This document shows positions 47,075 to 60,028 of a stretch of 64,000 bases of DNA, one piece after another. Below the pieces are notes generated by a model that saw nothing but the letters and a program-made list of their open reading frames with translations, did not search any database and had not been told where the DNA came from. Origin of the DNA: Schistocephalus solidus (lineage: Eukaryota > Platyhelminthes > Cestoda > Diphyllobothriidea > Diphyllobothriidae); the NCBI GenBank assembly GCA_017591395.1, contig WEDG01003235.1, positions 62,001-126,000 on the forward strand, written 5' to 3'. Position 1 is the first letter of the stretch. Every line of letters starts with the position of its first letter. The translations under genes were made by a program, and so were the position numbers.

Positions 47075-47149
47075 ACAATAAAACCATGGTTCCCGTGATC
47101 GCCTCTTCTTCTCATTTATTTCCGGGAACGCGCATCTTCGTTTTTATCA

Positions 47150-47169
47150 ATATATATATATATATATAT
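47150..47169. repeat. (TA)n tract shared by two PLE ends
   Basis: Ten TA units between the 5' arm of PLE C and the 3' end of PLE B. Confidence 0.95.
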
Positions 47170-48485
47170 CAATTGGAAAATAGGCATCCCAAAAAGTATA
47201 CTTCGGAGTAAAAAGTTCTTTGGGAACCAATAAGGAACTTTATTAGGTAAGTTTTCGACGCTGGTTCCCAAGGTCGTCGTCAGACATGAAGAAGTTGTGG
47301 GAAACGGTTAAAATTTAAAACGTGCCAAAAATCCCATATTGCTTATTCGTTCCTGTCAATGGCTATAATTGTGGGGGTGAACTCCAGTGTGGGTTGGCTG
47401 TCGCCTATTCCGTCTTTCTTTCAGGTTGCCGTACACAGGGTCTCATTCGGTATGCGGTTAATGCATTACTTATCTGAGTAAATGGCCTCCGAAATAATCA
47501 GCCTTTCTTAGATGGACTGGAGGCAACAATGCGGGTTTTTGACGCAGGCAAATTTGTGCCCAGTTTCCAGCGTATGCATGGCAACTTGAGCCAAGTGGTC
47601 TCATCTCTTTACAACCAATTGATGTTCTTGAATGTGCGTGGAGGCTGACTTACCTGTCTGCCCACAATACACCGCATTGCAGCTGTTACATGGAATCTTG
47701 TATGCAAATTTTCTATTCAAAAATAGGGTGTACAAGCTGATTTCGTATTGTAGTCGTTGGTTTGTGCGCCACTTGGATTTGATGATTCCGCAGGTGTTTT
47801 TCAATGAGTTTGGACTGGTTCTTGAGGTACTGAAGTGTTCGCCAGTTCTTTGACTTGGGCGCTTGACCGGAACAATGTAGTTCCTTGTCTTTTTCTTTTA
47901 ACTCCTGTCGTCTCATGCATCGACGTAAAAATTTCTTGGATAACCATTTCTGGAAAAAAGTTGGAATAAATAACCAAGTTCGCTCTGGTATAGTTCATTA
48001 TCAGTACAGTGCGTTTTAGCTCGATTGAGCAGGATTTTAACAGTACTCCGCTTGTGAGCGACAGGATGGTGGCTCTGGTAATGCAGGATAACTTCTGCAT
48101 AAGCCTCTTTGTGGTAAACGATATGTGAAATGTTCCGTCAGTCTTTGTACGAGGACGTCAAGAAATGGGCGTTTACTGCCAGCTTCTTGTTAAAGCTTGA
48201 ATGTTGAGTTTATAATGCTATGCAGCGTTTCTAGTTGGTCATTTTTAACGATAAAAAACTTATCATGCACATAGCGTACCCATAATTTGGGGCAAAATAG
48301 TGGTAAGGCCGTGCCTTTTAATTTTTGCATAGTTACTTCAGCCAGGAAGCCGGAGATGGGTGAACCCATAGGGGCTCCCTTTAGCTGTTTGTATCGCGGA
48401 TTTTTCGCTGATTCACGGTTTTCTGCTCACAATTGGCAACGATTGGCAGAAAGTCATGGTAAACGTAGTTTCTAATATACTCTTT
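47170..48485 (-). mobile_element. Penelope-like element B, 5'-truncated
   Basis: Minus strand, starting inside RT motif B (KGAPMGSPISGFLAEV-type sequence near 48380). Motif C is damaged (LWVRYVHDKFF, second catalytic position altered). Then follow VIQEIFTSMHETT, KSKNWRTLQYLKNQSKLIEK and the GIY-YIG region KIPCNSCNAVYCGQTGKSAS with ETGHKFA (47.53-47.73 kb). The 3' terminal repeat (47170-47300) is homologous to the PLE A arm ('ggcatccca', 'gtcgtcgtcagac'). The truncation point abuts a repeat B copy. Confidence 0.85.
47245..47290 (-). ncRNA. Hammerhead-like core in the PLE B 3' repeat
   Basis: CUGACGA (47277-47283), one C, stem II GAC-C-UUGG/CCAG-C-GUC with a GAA loop, then GAAA (47253-47256). 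A longer stem III AACUU/AAGUU is possible, with a UUC triplet after it, but stem I then pairs poorly. The motif is probably degenerate or has a different fold. Confidence 0.4.
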
Positions 48486-48504
48486 TGCTAGTCATTGGGT
48501 GGTG

Positions 48505-48715
48505 ACACGCGTAGGGTTGACTCCGTTCGAGCCAACCACCTGTGTCCTATCTTGCCTCCGGTCTTTTTTGAAAGGGCCCAGGTGGAAAAGGATGAGAGAG
48601 AGAGTGCGGTAGCTGCAGCAGAAGTCTACGGCCACTATAGTCCAATTCACGCGCAATTCCCCGTCCCTGGGCCTCCAATATGTAGGGCACACGGTGAACC
48701 TCGTCGAAACAGACG
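48505..48715 (-). repeat. SINE-like repeat B, partial
   Basis: Reverse complement of the family head: 'agctgcagcagaagtctac', the 'agagagagagtgcggtag' part and 'cacacggtgaac' near the start. The tail is missing. Confidence 0.75.
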
Positions 48716-49384
48716 GTCGAGCTGTTATTTTGTTAGTTTGCGTAAAGAGGATTGCGGTGAAAAGAGATCGGTAAGGATTAGACGGCAGGCATGAGCGAGG
48801 TATCGGATGAAGATATTTGTATGAAGTTCAGATCATAAACCACTGATCTGAAACCACCTGGGTTGAAGGACTACACCAGAACGGTTACGCATAAACTCGT
48901 CCCACCTCGTCCTGTCCAACCCCTTGGAAATCTTTCAAAGGATAATTCCTCTGGCATCTCATTAGTGTGCATGCAGGTGAATGGAATATTGACCAGTCAG
49001 AGTGACGTTGGCTGGAGCCAATTAGCGAAAGTCAAAGCCCTCATAGGCTCCAAAACAGTTGACTTGGCCTTCACCCTCAAGCACCCAGCACTGCATCAGC
49101 CGCTTTTAATTCCCCGGGCGGTCCGGTCACATGACACGTCGTCACCACCACCACCACCACCACCACCACAAGCGTATCGCTTATGTGCTCGCCAAGCCCC
49201 GTGAGTTACCATGTCTGCTTCATGCCTATGCAAATCAGCTGACTGAACATCTTGCCGGTGAGCCCTTTTGGTTGTCTACCGAAACTGCAGACTATCCCCT
49301 TATTCTCGTCTCCCTGAATTCAGACAACTAGTCGCCCAGTTAAGTGGAGTGGTGCTCCTGGCGAGAAGTACTAAAACGGATTCA
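48716..49384. other. No gene recognised; short (CAC)n run
   Basis: A CAC run lies at 49143-49169. The 113-codon frame 48863-49204 runs through it and has no domain. Confidence 0.4.
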
Positions 49385-49590
49385 TTCGGTTCGTAAGTCC
49401 CAACACTGGCACCTGTAGGACTATGTCCTTGTTCGTAGGCGAGACCGACAGGACGTGTTGATGATGAAGGTGATCCCAGGTGCCGACGGATGGAAAGATC
49501 ATCGCCTCGTCATCTCAAAGAAGAGGATCAGTCTACAGTCACGTAGGAGACCTCAAGGTAAGTTGCATACCATTTTTGTTGAATGTGCCT
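49385..49590 (+). pseudogene. RTE-like LINE endonuclease fragment
   Basis: Plus-strand frames read DYVLVRRRDRQDVLMMKVIP then GADGWKDHRLVISKKRISLQ and SRRRPQGK, the C-terminal part of the AP endonuclease found at 42.85-43.05 kb. It is interrupted by repeat F at 49597. Confidence 0.8.
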
Positions 49591-49596
49591 CGTTTT

Positions 49597-50277
49597 GGCA
49601 GTCCATTCCAACGTGCGCCGCTTAGTTCGCCGCTCTTGGGAGAGGCAGTCAGTCCACGTGATGGCCGGTGCAGACGCCGACTCACACCGTCCGTCTTACA
49701 CTCCTGCTGGGACTACCGAGTCTTCGCACCAGCCTTGACAGTGCTCGAAACCGATCAACGTGCGGTATTTCGCTGATTGGCTGCAGGTGACAAATGACGC
49801 ACTGGGTCAAGTGGTCTCAACAGCGGTACACGACAGTTCGTCCGTCGTAGTCCGACGATGTCCACCGTATGCTCCATGGGAAAGTGGAGCAGGGACGGTG
49901 ACTTGCGCGTGATTTAGTTTAAAGTGATAGTAAACGTGCGCTGCATCTACCGCACTCTCTCCTCCTCCCCCACCTGAGCCCGGTGTCGAGACAGAGTCAA
50001 GAAGACCGGAGGCGGGAGAGGACGCAGGTGGCTGGCGCGGCTGGGTCCCCTAATTCCAAGCCGCCCCTAGGCGTGCCACCACACCTCCCATGTTCGGCAT
50101 TTGTTATGGGAGCGCAACCCGAATAACGCCTGCCGTGCCCTAATGTGGCCCCCGTGTTGGTCCAACGCATCTACCACGTGGCCCGTTTAGGGGGCCCGTC
50201 TCAACAGCGGGCACACATAACCAGAACAGCAACTGAACTGAGGAGACCGCTAGCTGCAGCCGTGTGCAGAGCCCCCA
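49597..50277 (+). repeat. Dispersed repeat F, split by a repeat B insertion
   Basis: Matches 9450-9722 in two parts, 49597-49826 and 50198-50277. The sequence between them is a SINE-like repeat B. The last 13 bases of the left part (GTCTCAACAGCGG, 49814-49826) recur at 50198-50210. Confidence 0.8.
49827..50197 (+). mobile_element. SINE-like repeat B, complete insertion with 13-bp target-site duplication
   Basis: 371 bases bounded by perfect 13-bp direct repeats (49814-49826 and 50198-50210). It has the family head ('gtccgacgatgtccaccgta', CT-rich segment, 'ggtggctggcgcggc') and the short tail ending 'tggtccaacgcatctacc'. There is no poly-A tail and no clear tRNA-type A/B box. A duplicated target inside another repeat shows that this family transposed. 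Confidence 0.85.
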
Positions 50278-50283
50278 AGTTCT

Positions 50284-53200
50284 ATTTCGAATAAATCCTT
50301 CTGTAACTGGTAAATGAGACTAAAAATGCGCTTTATTCTGAGGCCGTCATTCAAAGGGATTGGGTATGTGATAGAAACTAAAAGACGATTATAATAAAAA
50401 TGTTTACGAATATCTGTATAAAGGGTATCAATAAGAAGGAAGAATAAAAGATTGAATGTCAGAGTAACGCCAAGTTACCGGAAGGAGGATACGTTGTTGG
50501 GAAGGATGTCTGAGGATTTAGGACTAAGAGAGTGGTCAATGGCGAAAAATATATTGCGCGGATTTCTCATGGTTATGTTGAAAACAATATTTTGACGCCC
50601 ATGCTGAAACATGCTCCAGGCCATCCTTCAGAGACTGGATTATCAACAACCAAATCTTCGCCATATTTTACATACAGACAATCGTTTGCCGATCACAAAT
50701 CGTCAGTGTGGAGGGGGAAGAGGTGAAGGAATAATTCCACAGTTGCTGGGAAGGACCGTAGATTTCCGATTGCCCGATTGTGCGAATTAAGTGCGAGAAG
50801 TAAAATAGTCTTCGAGCCAAGAGACCCCTAGACAGGAGAGCCACACGTGGATGTTTTGTTAAAAAAGAGATGACGCGGGATGATACTGAAGACAGAAGAT
50901 TAGTCAAAGAATGCACATGCTTACGCACGTCAGCGCTCACCGTAATCTCTCAGAGCAAAATGGACCACAAGAGGAACGGCATCTAGGGTACTATCCCTGG
51001 TCTTGTACGCATATTGTAAGGAGTCGGAGAAATCAGAGGGGAATGACATGATTATAACTAAGGCGACTCGTTCGGCAAGCTTCATTAAAGCGGAAGATTA
51101 GGCGATTTGACGAAAAGATTTAGGACAAAACATAGTGGATTTTGTAGGGATATGAGTAATTCTTACTGTACGCCAAACGTCCGGAATATTAGGCTCCATG
51201 AAGGACATGCTGATAAGGTGTCAAAACAGTGGCTGTCTGAGTGCAGCAAGACTTTAAGATGAATAACAAGACGCCATCCGGCCCGGCAGCTTTGGAATAT
51301 ACGGACCTTTTCCAGGTGTTGTTTCAATTTTGCGATTGACAAAGAAGTTCAGCACAGGAATGAGGAAACGAAGATGTAGAAATAGAGTCAAAATTCTGAT
51401 TAAAAACAAATAATTTGGTCTGAAATCTCTCTTTTTACTAGGACGTTGTCGTCCTGTAGACTGCCACGTAGGCCTCCGTTGTAGAGTAGTTCTTGTTGGG
51501 GTCTTAAAATTTTTAGATTGGGATAAGAAATTTTTCCGGTCGGACCATAACGGTTTCATGAGGACAGCAAGAATAACAAATTTATTTATAAAAATTTCTA
51601 AGGTAGCAGTCACTTTATTCAAAATTATGGTTTTTGATAAATTAAACAACCCAGCTAATTAAATATGATGTATTAAACACAGTTAACTTCCATGGATGCG
51701 GTCTGAGCTTACATGGATTTTTGTGCAGATTTTGTGACAGAATATATTCATAATTTTATCTTAATATTCAATGAAAATCAGATGAAGGCAAACGTAAGGA
51801 ATCGCGTAGTTTTCCAGAGAAAAAGAAACGAATTCAGCTTTAAACATCATTTTGGAAAATTTCTAACGTTTTTGCCACAAACCGCAGTAATAAACTTGTT
51901 GACAAGTATTTTGTTGCCCTACCCCGAAAATAGGGGCCGTAACCAAAATACGTACAAGAAACTGTGGGGGTGCACGCCTAGGATGACCTATGGTAAAATG
52001 GAAGCATGCGATAAGATACTTTTTTGTAACATGGTTTCCGCTAATCCGGGATTTGGGATCACAATTGGCAGAAAATAAAGCATTTTCTGCAAAGGAAGGA
52101 AAATTTCCTTAATCTACACAACATGTCATGTTTAAGGTTGCACATGACAATTCTATTTAGTTTTATTGGTCACTGACCGGCATGCCACCATGTGACCTTT
52201 TGAAGAAATTTATTCATGTGACGTGCCTATCGTCCAAATCAAGCGTTAACCTGTTTGGCTGCCTGAGGTGTACACCAACCCATGGAAAAACGGAAAAAAG
52301 AGAAAATATTCTCATAAAACAATATTGTAAGCTGAATGCTGTTTGATAAAGAACACACCTAAGTGTACATATTTTTCAATAATACTGGGGTGCGAATTTC
52401 AAACGTTATTCCACACGTGCTTAAATATATATTATGCTTTATATATATTTATGCTTTTTAATATTACAGAACAAAATATATGGTTTTTGTGCGTTGTGTT
52501 GTAAAGGAACATGAATACAAGCAAGTAGTATTTCAAATTTATCTCTTCTGTATCCGGAAAATGTGATCTTAACTCAATAAAAATCAGACGAAGGCAAATC
52601 TAAGGAATCGCATTATTTTCCCACCGAGGCTGTCGACTTTTTTCACAAGTGGTTCAAATGAATTATTCAAATCTGCCAAAATCCTCTACTAGATGAAAAA
52701 AGCTTTAAAAATTTGTTTACAATTATCTGACGCTTTTGCGACAAAACGCAGGAATAAACATTTTCCAGTATTTTTACTTTACTACGCCGAATATTAGAAC
52801 CGTAAACAAAATGCGTACAACATACTTTGGAGATGGACGCCTAAAAAAAACTGATGTTAAATTGGAGGCCTGTGATAAGATAATTTTTTCTATAATATAG
52901 TTTCCGCAAAAGATAAGCCATTTTCGCAAAATGTTTGCACGTATTCGGAATCGCTTTTGTGCATTAACCATCTTAGAACGGGGGTATTTAAGTAAAAATT
53001 GTAGGAAAAAAGCTCCACGATAAAGTGAGATGTGATTTCTTTATTTGTAACAGAAATTCTTTCACTTATTTTTAGGGAAGACAAAAAACGGTCAACCGTC
53101 CATATTTTACCCTGACTTAACCTAGGACGAAGTTAAAGTACGCATATATTTTTCAGCTTAATATCTAACTAAAGCGCGTTTCAATGAGGTACCTAATTAT

Positions 53201-53456
53201 AGAAAGGTTTTAATTGATCAAAGGCGTATCAATTGCCGACTAATGTTGTGGACGTTAATTTTTCTTTGCAGTGAGTTTTCATATCGGGTTGAATCTGCTG
53301 CTATAACTCAAACGGTAATTTTTATTCAAAAACTTACTAATTCGGTAAATATTTTTAAGAAATATCTTATTTGAAAGATTTTGATAAACACATAGCATGG
53401 AATATAAATTTATGTCTAATCGCCTGCAAACCCTGAAAATCATTAAGTATTCACCG
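50284..53456 (+). repeat. AT-rich repeat family, copy 3
   Basis: 50284-52418 repeats 28302-30470, and 52455-53456 repeats 22925-23893. This copy therefore joins the two segments that are separate in the other copies and may represent the fullest form of the element. Confidence 0.85.
50560..51110 (-). pseudogene. CR1/Rex1-like reverse transcriptase relic, second copy
   Basis: Same minus-strand RT fragment as at 28.56-29.13 kb (VSSRVISFLTKHPRVALLSR, FSHLIRTIGQSEIYGP frame). It has a small deletion in the QGxxLxP box region near 50733. Confidence 0.65.
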
Positions 53457-54920
53457 TTCTCACGCGCTGGGGGTGGCTTAGAATTTGCTGAGGAGCCAAT
53501 ACCGGACCAGTCTCCGGTCGCCTATGAATACATCCACCTTCTCCCTCGCCAAAATATTGGTGAAAGACCACCTCTTATACGAGATTGGTGGTAAAAGGGA
53601 GGTTTTACGTTCGGTACGGTTGAAATAAGGTGGCAAGCCAGTAAATCACTTTTATGCCCCATGCTTGTAAGTAAGTCGTAATTAAGCCCCACTTAGTAAA
53701 AGAAATAGCCAGTTGGAAACTGTGAAGTCGCAGATAAAATGCTTTACTCCCATTTTACGGAAAGGTAACGGAATGGCTAATGAGCTTTCGGTAGGAACTC
53801 AATGTCCTACCCTCAAATCCCCCTTTTTTCATTGTTCCAATATTAAAGGTGATCTTTCATCAAAGTGCTGGGTCGTCTTTTTGCCTCAGCCTAACTTTTA
53901 TTTATCGAGGATACATGCAAATCCTCCTGTTGGAAGAAGTGGCACTGTTAACTTAATCAAAATAACAGGATATGAAGTGATGCATACGTCTATATTAAGT
54001 TGCCTCACTTCTGACTTTGCATGGTAAAAACAGCAGACAATGTTGTCATCACACTTTAAAAAATAGCATTCATGACCTATTAAGACGTTTGAATTGGGGT
54101 GATGTTAGGAATCCAGCAAGGATCATTGATATTTAAGTAATAAGCATAATGGAGATCTCCCTTATATGCCCCACGCCTCCCCTCCTGCAAGTCGTAGGAA
54201 AAGGATCTGTCCGTAATAAAGGCAGTTTTGTATTAAAAAACAGGGAGGTTACGGTTATTGTTGAGGTTAACACAAAGGAATATTTAACCTTCCTGGAATT
54301 TAGCGCGAAGCCGTCAAAATTACCTTTTTGGACGCTTCTATTCCGTTTCATCTAGGGGTGAGGACATATAAGCAATGCTGAGCATGGAAACAACGCCCTA
54401 TCTTCTGCTATCTCCCGAATCGGCTACCGATGACGACAACGTCCGGTCAGCCCGTTTTGGAAATTATAGCATACCTACTCTAAGGTCCGCCCCACTGTAA
54501 TTGGCTGGAGTAAATACCAAGGGTTTGACCTCAACGTCACACCACGCTGTTCAGCCGTGAGCCCTATAAGGGCGCCCACCCTCGACGCTCTTTTGACACT
54601 CATACGCAAGTAAAAGCTGCGGGGCACACTGCCAAACTCAAGATATTTGGCTCGTACAAAGTGATAAAGGTGAGTAGCCTCGACTACGAGACATCGAGGA
54701 CTAGAAATGAAGGACAGGTTGACATCTAAAGGCAGCGTGGCCCTGATGGACATTAAGTTGACTGTATGGTTCGTCTGCAATGAAGACATAAAGTGATATT
54801 GGTGGATGGACGCCTCACCGATCCGTTAAAGGACGCACTCGTCCCCTTCTCCTTCAGGACGCAGTCGCAAGCCCAGCCAGCAACCGCACAGCAGCTAATA
54901 TTATAGGCAGATTAACATAG
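53457..54920. other. No gene recognised
   Basis: Open frames at 53713-54027 and 54475-54789 show no motif. Nothing repetitive recognised. Confidence 0.35.
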
Positions 54921-55005
54921 TCGGCAAAGACAAGGGAGATTGGGATGACCATTTCTGGCTTATTTGCCATCATCAGCCAGCCATACCCAACCACAGGTGC
55001 CGCGA
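54921..55005 (-). repeat. Solitary fragment of the tRNA-headed repeat
   Basis: The reverse complement matches the hammerhead-containing core of the 302-bp unit ('ttgggtatggctggctgatg' to 'ctcccttgtctttgccga'). The tRNA-like head is lost. Confidence 0.8.
54938..54982 (-). ncRNA. Hammerhead ribozyme in a solitary repeat
   Basis: 45 nt: stem I GGCUGG/CCAAUC (5 of 6 pairs), CUGAUGA, and stem II UGGC/GCCA, here with a proper U-A closing pair. Then come GAAA, stem III AU/AU with a GGUC loop, and an AUC cleavage triplet. Diverged from the arrays outside the core but with the full consensus kept. Confidence 0.8.
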
Positions 55006-55378
55006 CGCCCGAGGGGTTAAATTAACGAGGGAATCATCTTTTTTCAGGCTGATGCCAGCCAGTTACAATCCATATGACAGTGCAGATAGCCGCCGAGTCA
55101 ACTAAAACGAGATCGTGTGGTGCCCCACTTTGTTGACTTTAAAACGGTTGCACCTCTTTCAACTCGCTCGCCCTGACACGAATTTGTGGGATTTCTATCA
55201 TGACCTATCGTATGTAATATATCGAATATTTACTGATCTTTTTTAGTATCCGATTCTGTCAATTGAACTAAGGCACCCCTTTCCCCTCCCTTATATGCGG
55301 ATGGAATAAGCTCTTTATCGATCTTGAGATTTCTAAATGCGTGACATTAAAACTTGGAAAGGAATCGCGTGGTTGAGG
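55006..55378. other. No gene recognised
   Basis: Nothing recognised. Confidence 0.35.
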
Positions 55379-55452
55379 CAGGAGGAGGAGGAGGAGGAGG
55401 AGGAGGAGGAGGAGGAGTAGGAGGAGAAGGAGAAGGAGGAGGAGGAGGAAGA
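55379..55452. repeat. (GGA)n microsatellite
   Basis: About 24 GGA/GAA units. Leucine, proline or glycine-rich frames are artefacts. Confidence 0.96.
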
Positions 55453-55664
55453 AAGATACTTGGTATCGAAAAATGTTCTTTTTTTCGACCACCGCTGCGA
55501 GCAGCACAATGGCCCCGGTTAAAAACTAGCATTATTCAAAGCATGTTACAACCCTAGCCACGACGCATTCTCGATAGATCCGTCGTGAGTAAGGCACGGT
55601 AGTAGGAATCCCTCGTAAAAGAGTTGGCCTTGCGTGAAATTTCCATATTCCAACCCCCACTGAA

Positions 55665-55720
55665 AACTTAAGCCTAACCTTAAATGCAAACCTAACCTTA
55701 GCTCTAGCCCCAATCTATCT
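55665..55720. repeat. Degenerate telomere-like motif (CCTAA strand)
   Basis: 'aagcctaaccttaaatgc' and 'aacctaaccttagct' resemble CCCTAA units, as at 17.03 and 31.2 kb. It is followed at 55750-55785 by the small dispersed repeat also seen at 35.0 kb. Confidence 0.45.
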
Positions 55721-57929
55721 GGGATTTAATGCAAGGTCACCTGCATTACGGGGTTTCCTATTTCTTTGTCCTACTCCGTTCTGGTGACACACCATACACA
55801 ACCGACCGCGAATTGAGGCGAATGACTCAGCCTTCACCCAGCCAACACCTTGCCACCGATCGATATCCTGCGATTAGCTGATTGGCCGCACCTTACAAAG
55901 CGCACGCACGAAAGTACCTCGCGCTGCAGCGAACAGCATCAACGTCTAACACTCGATTCGACTGAGCAGTTGCAGCGACTGCCTGTTGAATCGCTGCACG
56001 TTCATTTGCGCCGTCTCCCCGACTTTTGATAAAGGAAACCTGGCCCGATGAGAATTTATCGAAATCACGCTTATGCTCGCCAACTGGTCTTCCGAAACCT
56101 CTTGATATCCACTAACTCGACACATTAAAGATACTACGCCCTAAGGCAAACCTCAGTTAAGCCTCTAAATGGTGCGGAATCAGCTGCTTCTGCCAATACC
56201 CAAGTGGTTTGCCGTATTCAAGTTTAACTGACTAGTTTAATAGCTACGAGGGGAGAGTGAAGGCGGTAGTTATGGACGGGTCAGTGGTATTTTTAGAGCA
56301 AATGACGAATTTGATGTCCGTGGCAGTTGGAGATGGTGGCTGATAAATTGCCTTGCCACGCATCGAAGTCTACTCTACTGGGAGAAAAAAGCCGTTTTTG
56401 ACCGCGTTTTAGCCGTTCCAGATGGCTTTTGGCGCCCATAAATCAACTAGCGCCGCGGGCGATGTGACCAGGCAGACGACAGATGGGGCAACTAGGGTGA
56501 GGAGGGAAGCAATCGGGAGCGACATGTGGACGGTGAGAGAACTAGAGAAGATTCTGCGATGATATCTGTGTAAAAATTAAAAAAAGAAATCGGCTGACGT
56601 ACTTTTTCGCTTTGCCCGTTTCGGGTTGGTAAAGCAGAAAGATTTAAAACAACCAATGAACAGTGGTCGTGGGGAGGGAATTGGGGCGCTGACCCAGGGG
56701 TAGTTCTGGTAGAGTGATAGGGAATGGGGAGAATAAGGAGGAAGGGAAGAAGGAGGAGGGAAGGACAATCAAAAGCACGACAAGCATCTTAAAAATGAGG
56801 AGAGAAGAAGAGAAAATAAATTTGGAAACAAAGGGCGCCGCTTTTAGAGCCGTTCGGCCATGCGGAGTGTCATACATTGATCACACACCTAGGTTTTATA
56901 GATGTTGCAATATACCGACTTCTCAAACGCGAAGGTAATGCTTGGATCCTCATCTAAGGATAAATGATGCAGTGAGTTACTGATGGGAATCATCTTTAGA
57001 AGTAAAAGGTGAGCAGGCTGTTTTAAATTTGAAATCGGAAAAGAAATGCGATTAAAAGCCTCGAAGTGGAGAGCAGAGGGACTGGGAGGGGGCTGAGGAG
57101 GAGAAGAGTGATCGAAAACGGCTTCTGGTAAACATATGAGGGTCACCTTGCGGGTTGGGACATTATTTATTCAAGAACATTCATGAAGCGCGCTGGCTCC
57201 GATAATGAGGCGACGACGATTCACCCAGTCCTCCAAAACCACCACCCATGAAGCAGAGACAGATCTGCAGTGTGTCGGCGTCGGGAAGCCCTGATTTTAT
57301 CAATCTAGAGATGAACACAAGGGAGATTAAAGATACTATTTGTTGGTAGTTGGACAAGAGGCACACTTCCGGCGCTGATGGAGAAAGTGCCAGAGTGCAG
57401 TCGGGCGTGCGCTCGAGTGCCTTCAGCAAGAGCATGCCTGCATCAGTCTGGAGGTTGATTGGATAAATATGCTTGGTCGGAAAAAGACAGAAATTAGGCT
57501 TCAAGAGGCGACTGGAAGCGATGGGAGCACCTTAAAATCTCAGAATAACAACTGTCACTGGTGCATACATGCAAGTATATGCCTGCTGGAATCGCAGTGT
57601 TGTAGTACACGCCCAGAGTAGGGCCACACCCTCCACAGCAATTAAGGTTTACTGACTTTCCTACCTTTCTTTATATCTGGTTCAGATGAATCGTCCTACG
57701 CTACTTACACTAGGACAGTGGCCCAATTTTCGCCTCTTCTGTTCACCGAACATAACCCCGTTCAGCGGCCATGACAACTACTGATGTGTGCACGCGATCC
57801 CGCAAAAAACACACATATGTAATGACTGCTGGCTATTTTGCGATTGACGACTGTCATAAGTGGTGACGTCCACTTCATGCCCCGCGGATCGCATGCGGCA
57901 CCATCGACTCACAAGTTGGTTTGTTCTTT
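55721..57929. other. No gene recognised; PLE D terminal-repeat fragment
   Basis: 56040-56110 ('gatgagaatttatcgaaatc', 'ttatgctcgccaactg') matches the right terminal repeat of PLE D. The rest, including the 56577-57504 open frames, shows nothing recognisable. Confidence 0.45.
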
Positions 57930-58610
57930 TGTAGTGACTTGCGCTTCATCTACCGCACCCTCTCCTCCCTTAGTCCCTTTCCGCTGCCATGGTTGGCAGC
58001 CCATCTATGTGGGCTACACACGAACTGGTTCCCACTCCCAGAGTCTAAGGCTTATGAGAGGACCATACGAATATCCCACTCCCGGTTCCCCAGTCCAGAG
58101 AAGGACCGAATTATCTATTTCTTTGGCAAACTTTCAGGCCGCCACTTTTAGCGCGTCGCAAATCAAGTCAGATTTCTTATAGTGAGGAAGGCCCCAATGT
58201 CCTCACTCGCACCCATTTTTCTCCCATATCCCAGTCGACTGTACGAGGCTGTTAGCCAATGGGTAATGGGATGATTTGCAGTGGTCGACAAGGTCAAACA
58301 GTCTGTCTACACATGTCACACACGATCTAGTCCCCACTATGCGTGCCAAACTACTGTGACAGTTCGATCGTCGGTTTCGACCAGGTCAAACATTTGCCCC
58401 ACAGAAATGTGGCGCAGGGACGATGACTCGTGCTTGATGCAGAAACACTGGGCTGACCGTGTGATCCGAGTTATCCCGTCAGCTGGCAACATTACAAGTC
58501 ACGGCTTTTACCGCACCGGGAAAATTTCGAGGGCGTCAAACTGTTTATAGTGAGAAAGGTGCACTCAGCCATCGACATCACTCTTTATGCCCATTCCGCG
58601 GCCACAGCCA
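57930..58610 (+). repeat. SINE-like repeat B pieces (long-tail form)
   Basis: 57930-57990 has the head segment ('gtgacttgcgcttcatctac', CT-rich). 58357-58440 has the start ('acagttcgatcgtcgg'). 58440-58610 has the long tail ('agttatcccgtcagctggca', 'cacggcttttaccgcacc', 'actgtccgagg'). The order indicates rearrangement or two partial copies. Confidence 0.7.
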
Positions 58611-59083
58611 CTGTCCGAGGAAACGACTTTCCACCTATGTGAGATGCGTAATTTACGAGCATGCACTATTTGATGTGTGTTAGTGTGCTACGGTGGTGAT
58701 GTGGTATGGCTGATGGTTTTCTACAACAGATCTTAATGAAGGCGCATATTGTTTACTAGGCTCCTGCAGTGCTTGTGTATGGCCAGAGCAAACAGTTGAG
58801 GCGGGTGTAGGTTAGTGCTACTGTTAGGGTGGCTCGGCTCTCATACATGTGACAGTACAAGCAGCGAATTAAAAAGCAGTCCTTCAGTCACACCCAAATA
58901 ACACCATGAGGGCCGAGTTATCATGGCAGAGCTCTTACTATCGACGAAGCCTTAGTGCATCTAATCAGCATCTTATTTGCATCCTCAAGAGGAAAGAATG
59001 CGAATGCAAGCAATTCGTCATCGTCTTCGTCATCCTCTTCCCAATCATCAACAGCATCACATACCTCATCATCATCACCATCA
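58611..59083. other. No gene recognised
   Basis: Leads into the CAT tract. No supported gene. Confidence 0.35.

Positions 59084-60028
<945 letters not shown>

Larger units (their letters stand above)
44109..47149 (-). mobile_element. Penelope-like element C, nearly complete, with long inverted arms
   Basis: Left arm (about 44109-44770) and right arm (about 46440-47149) are long inverted copies with few differences. For example 'aaaatcaaacaagatttcat' on the left has its exact complement at 47048-47067. The arms contain the C-terminal coding part, the 3' UTR and a hammerhead. TA-rich tracts lie at both outer ends (44092-44108, 47150-47169). This is the youngest-looking PLE in the window. Confidence 0.9.
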
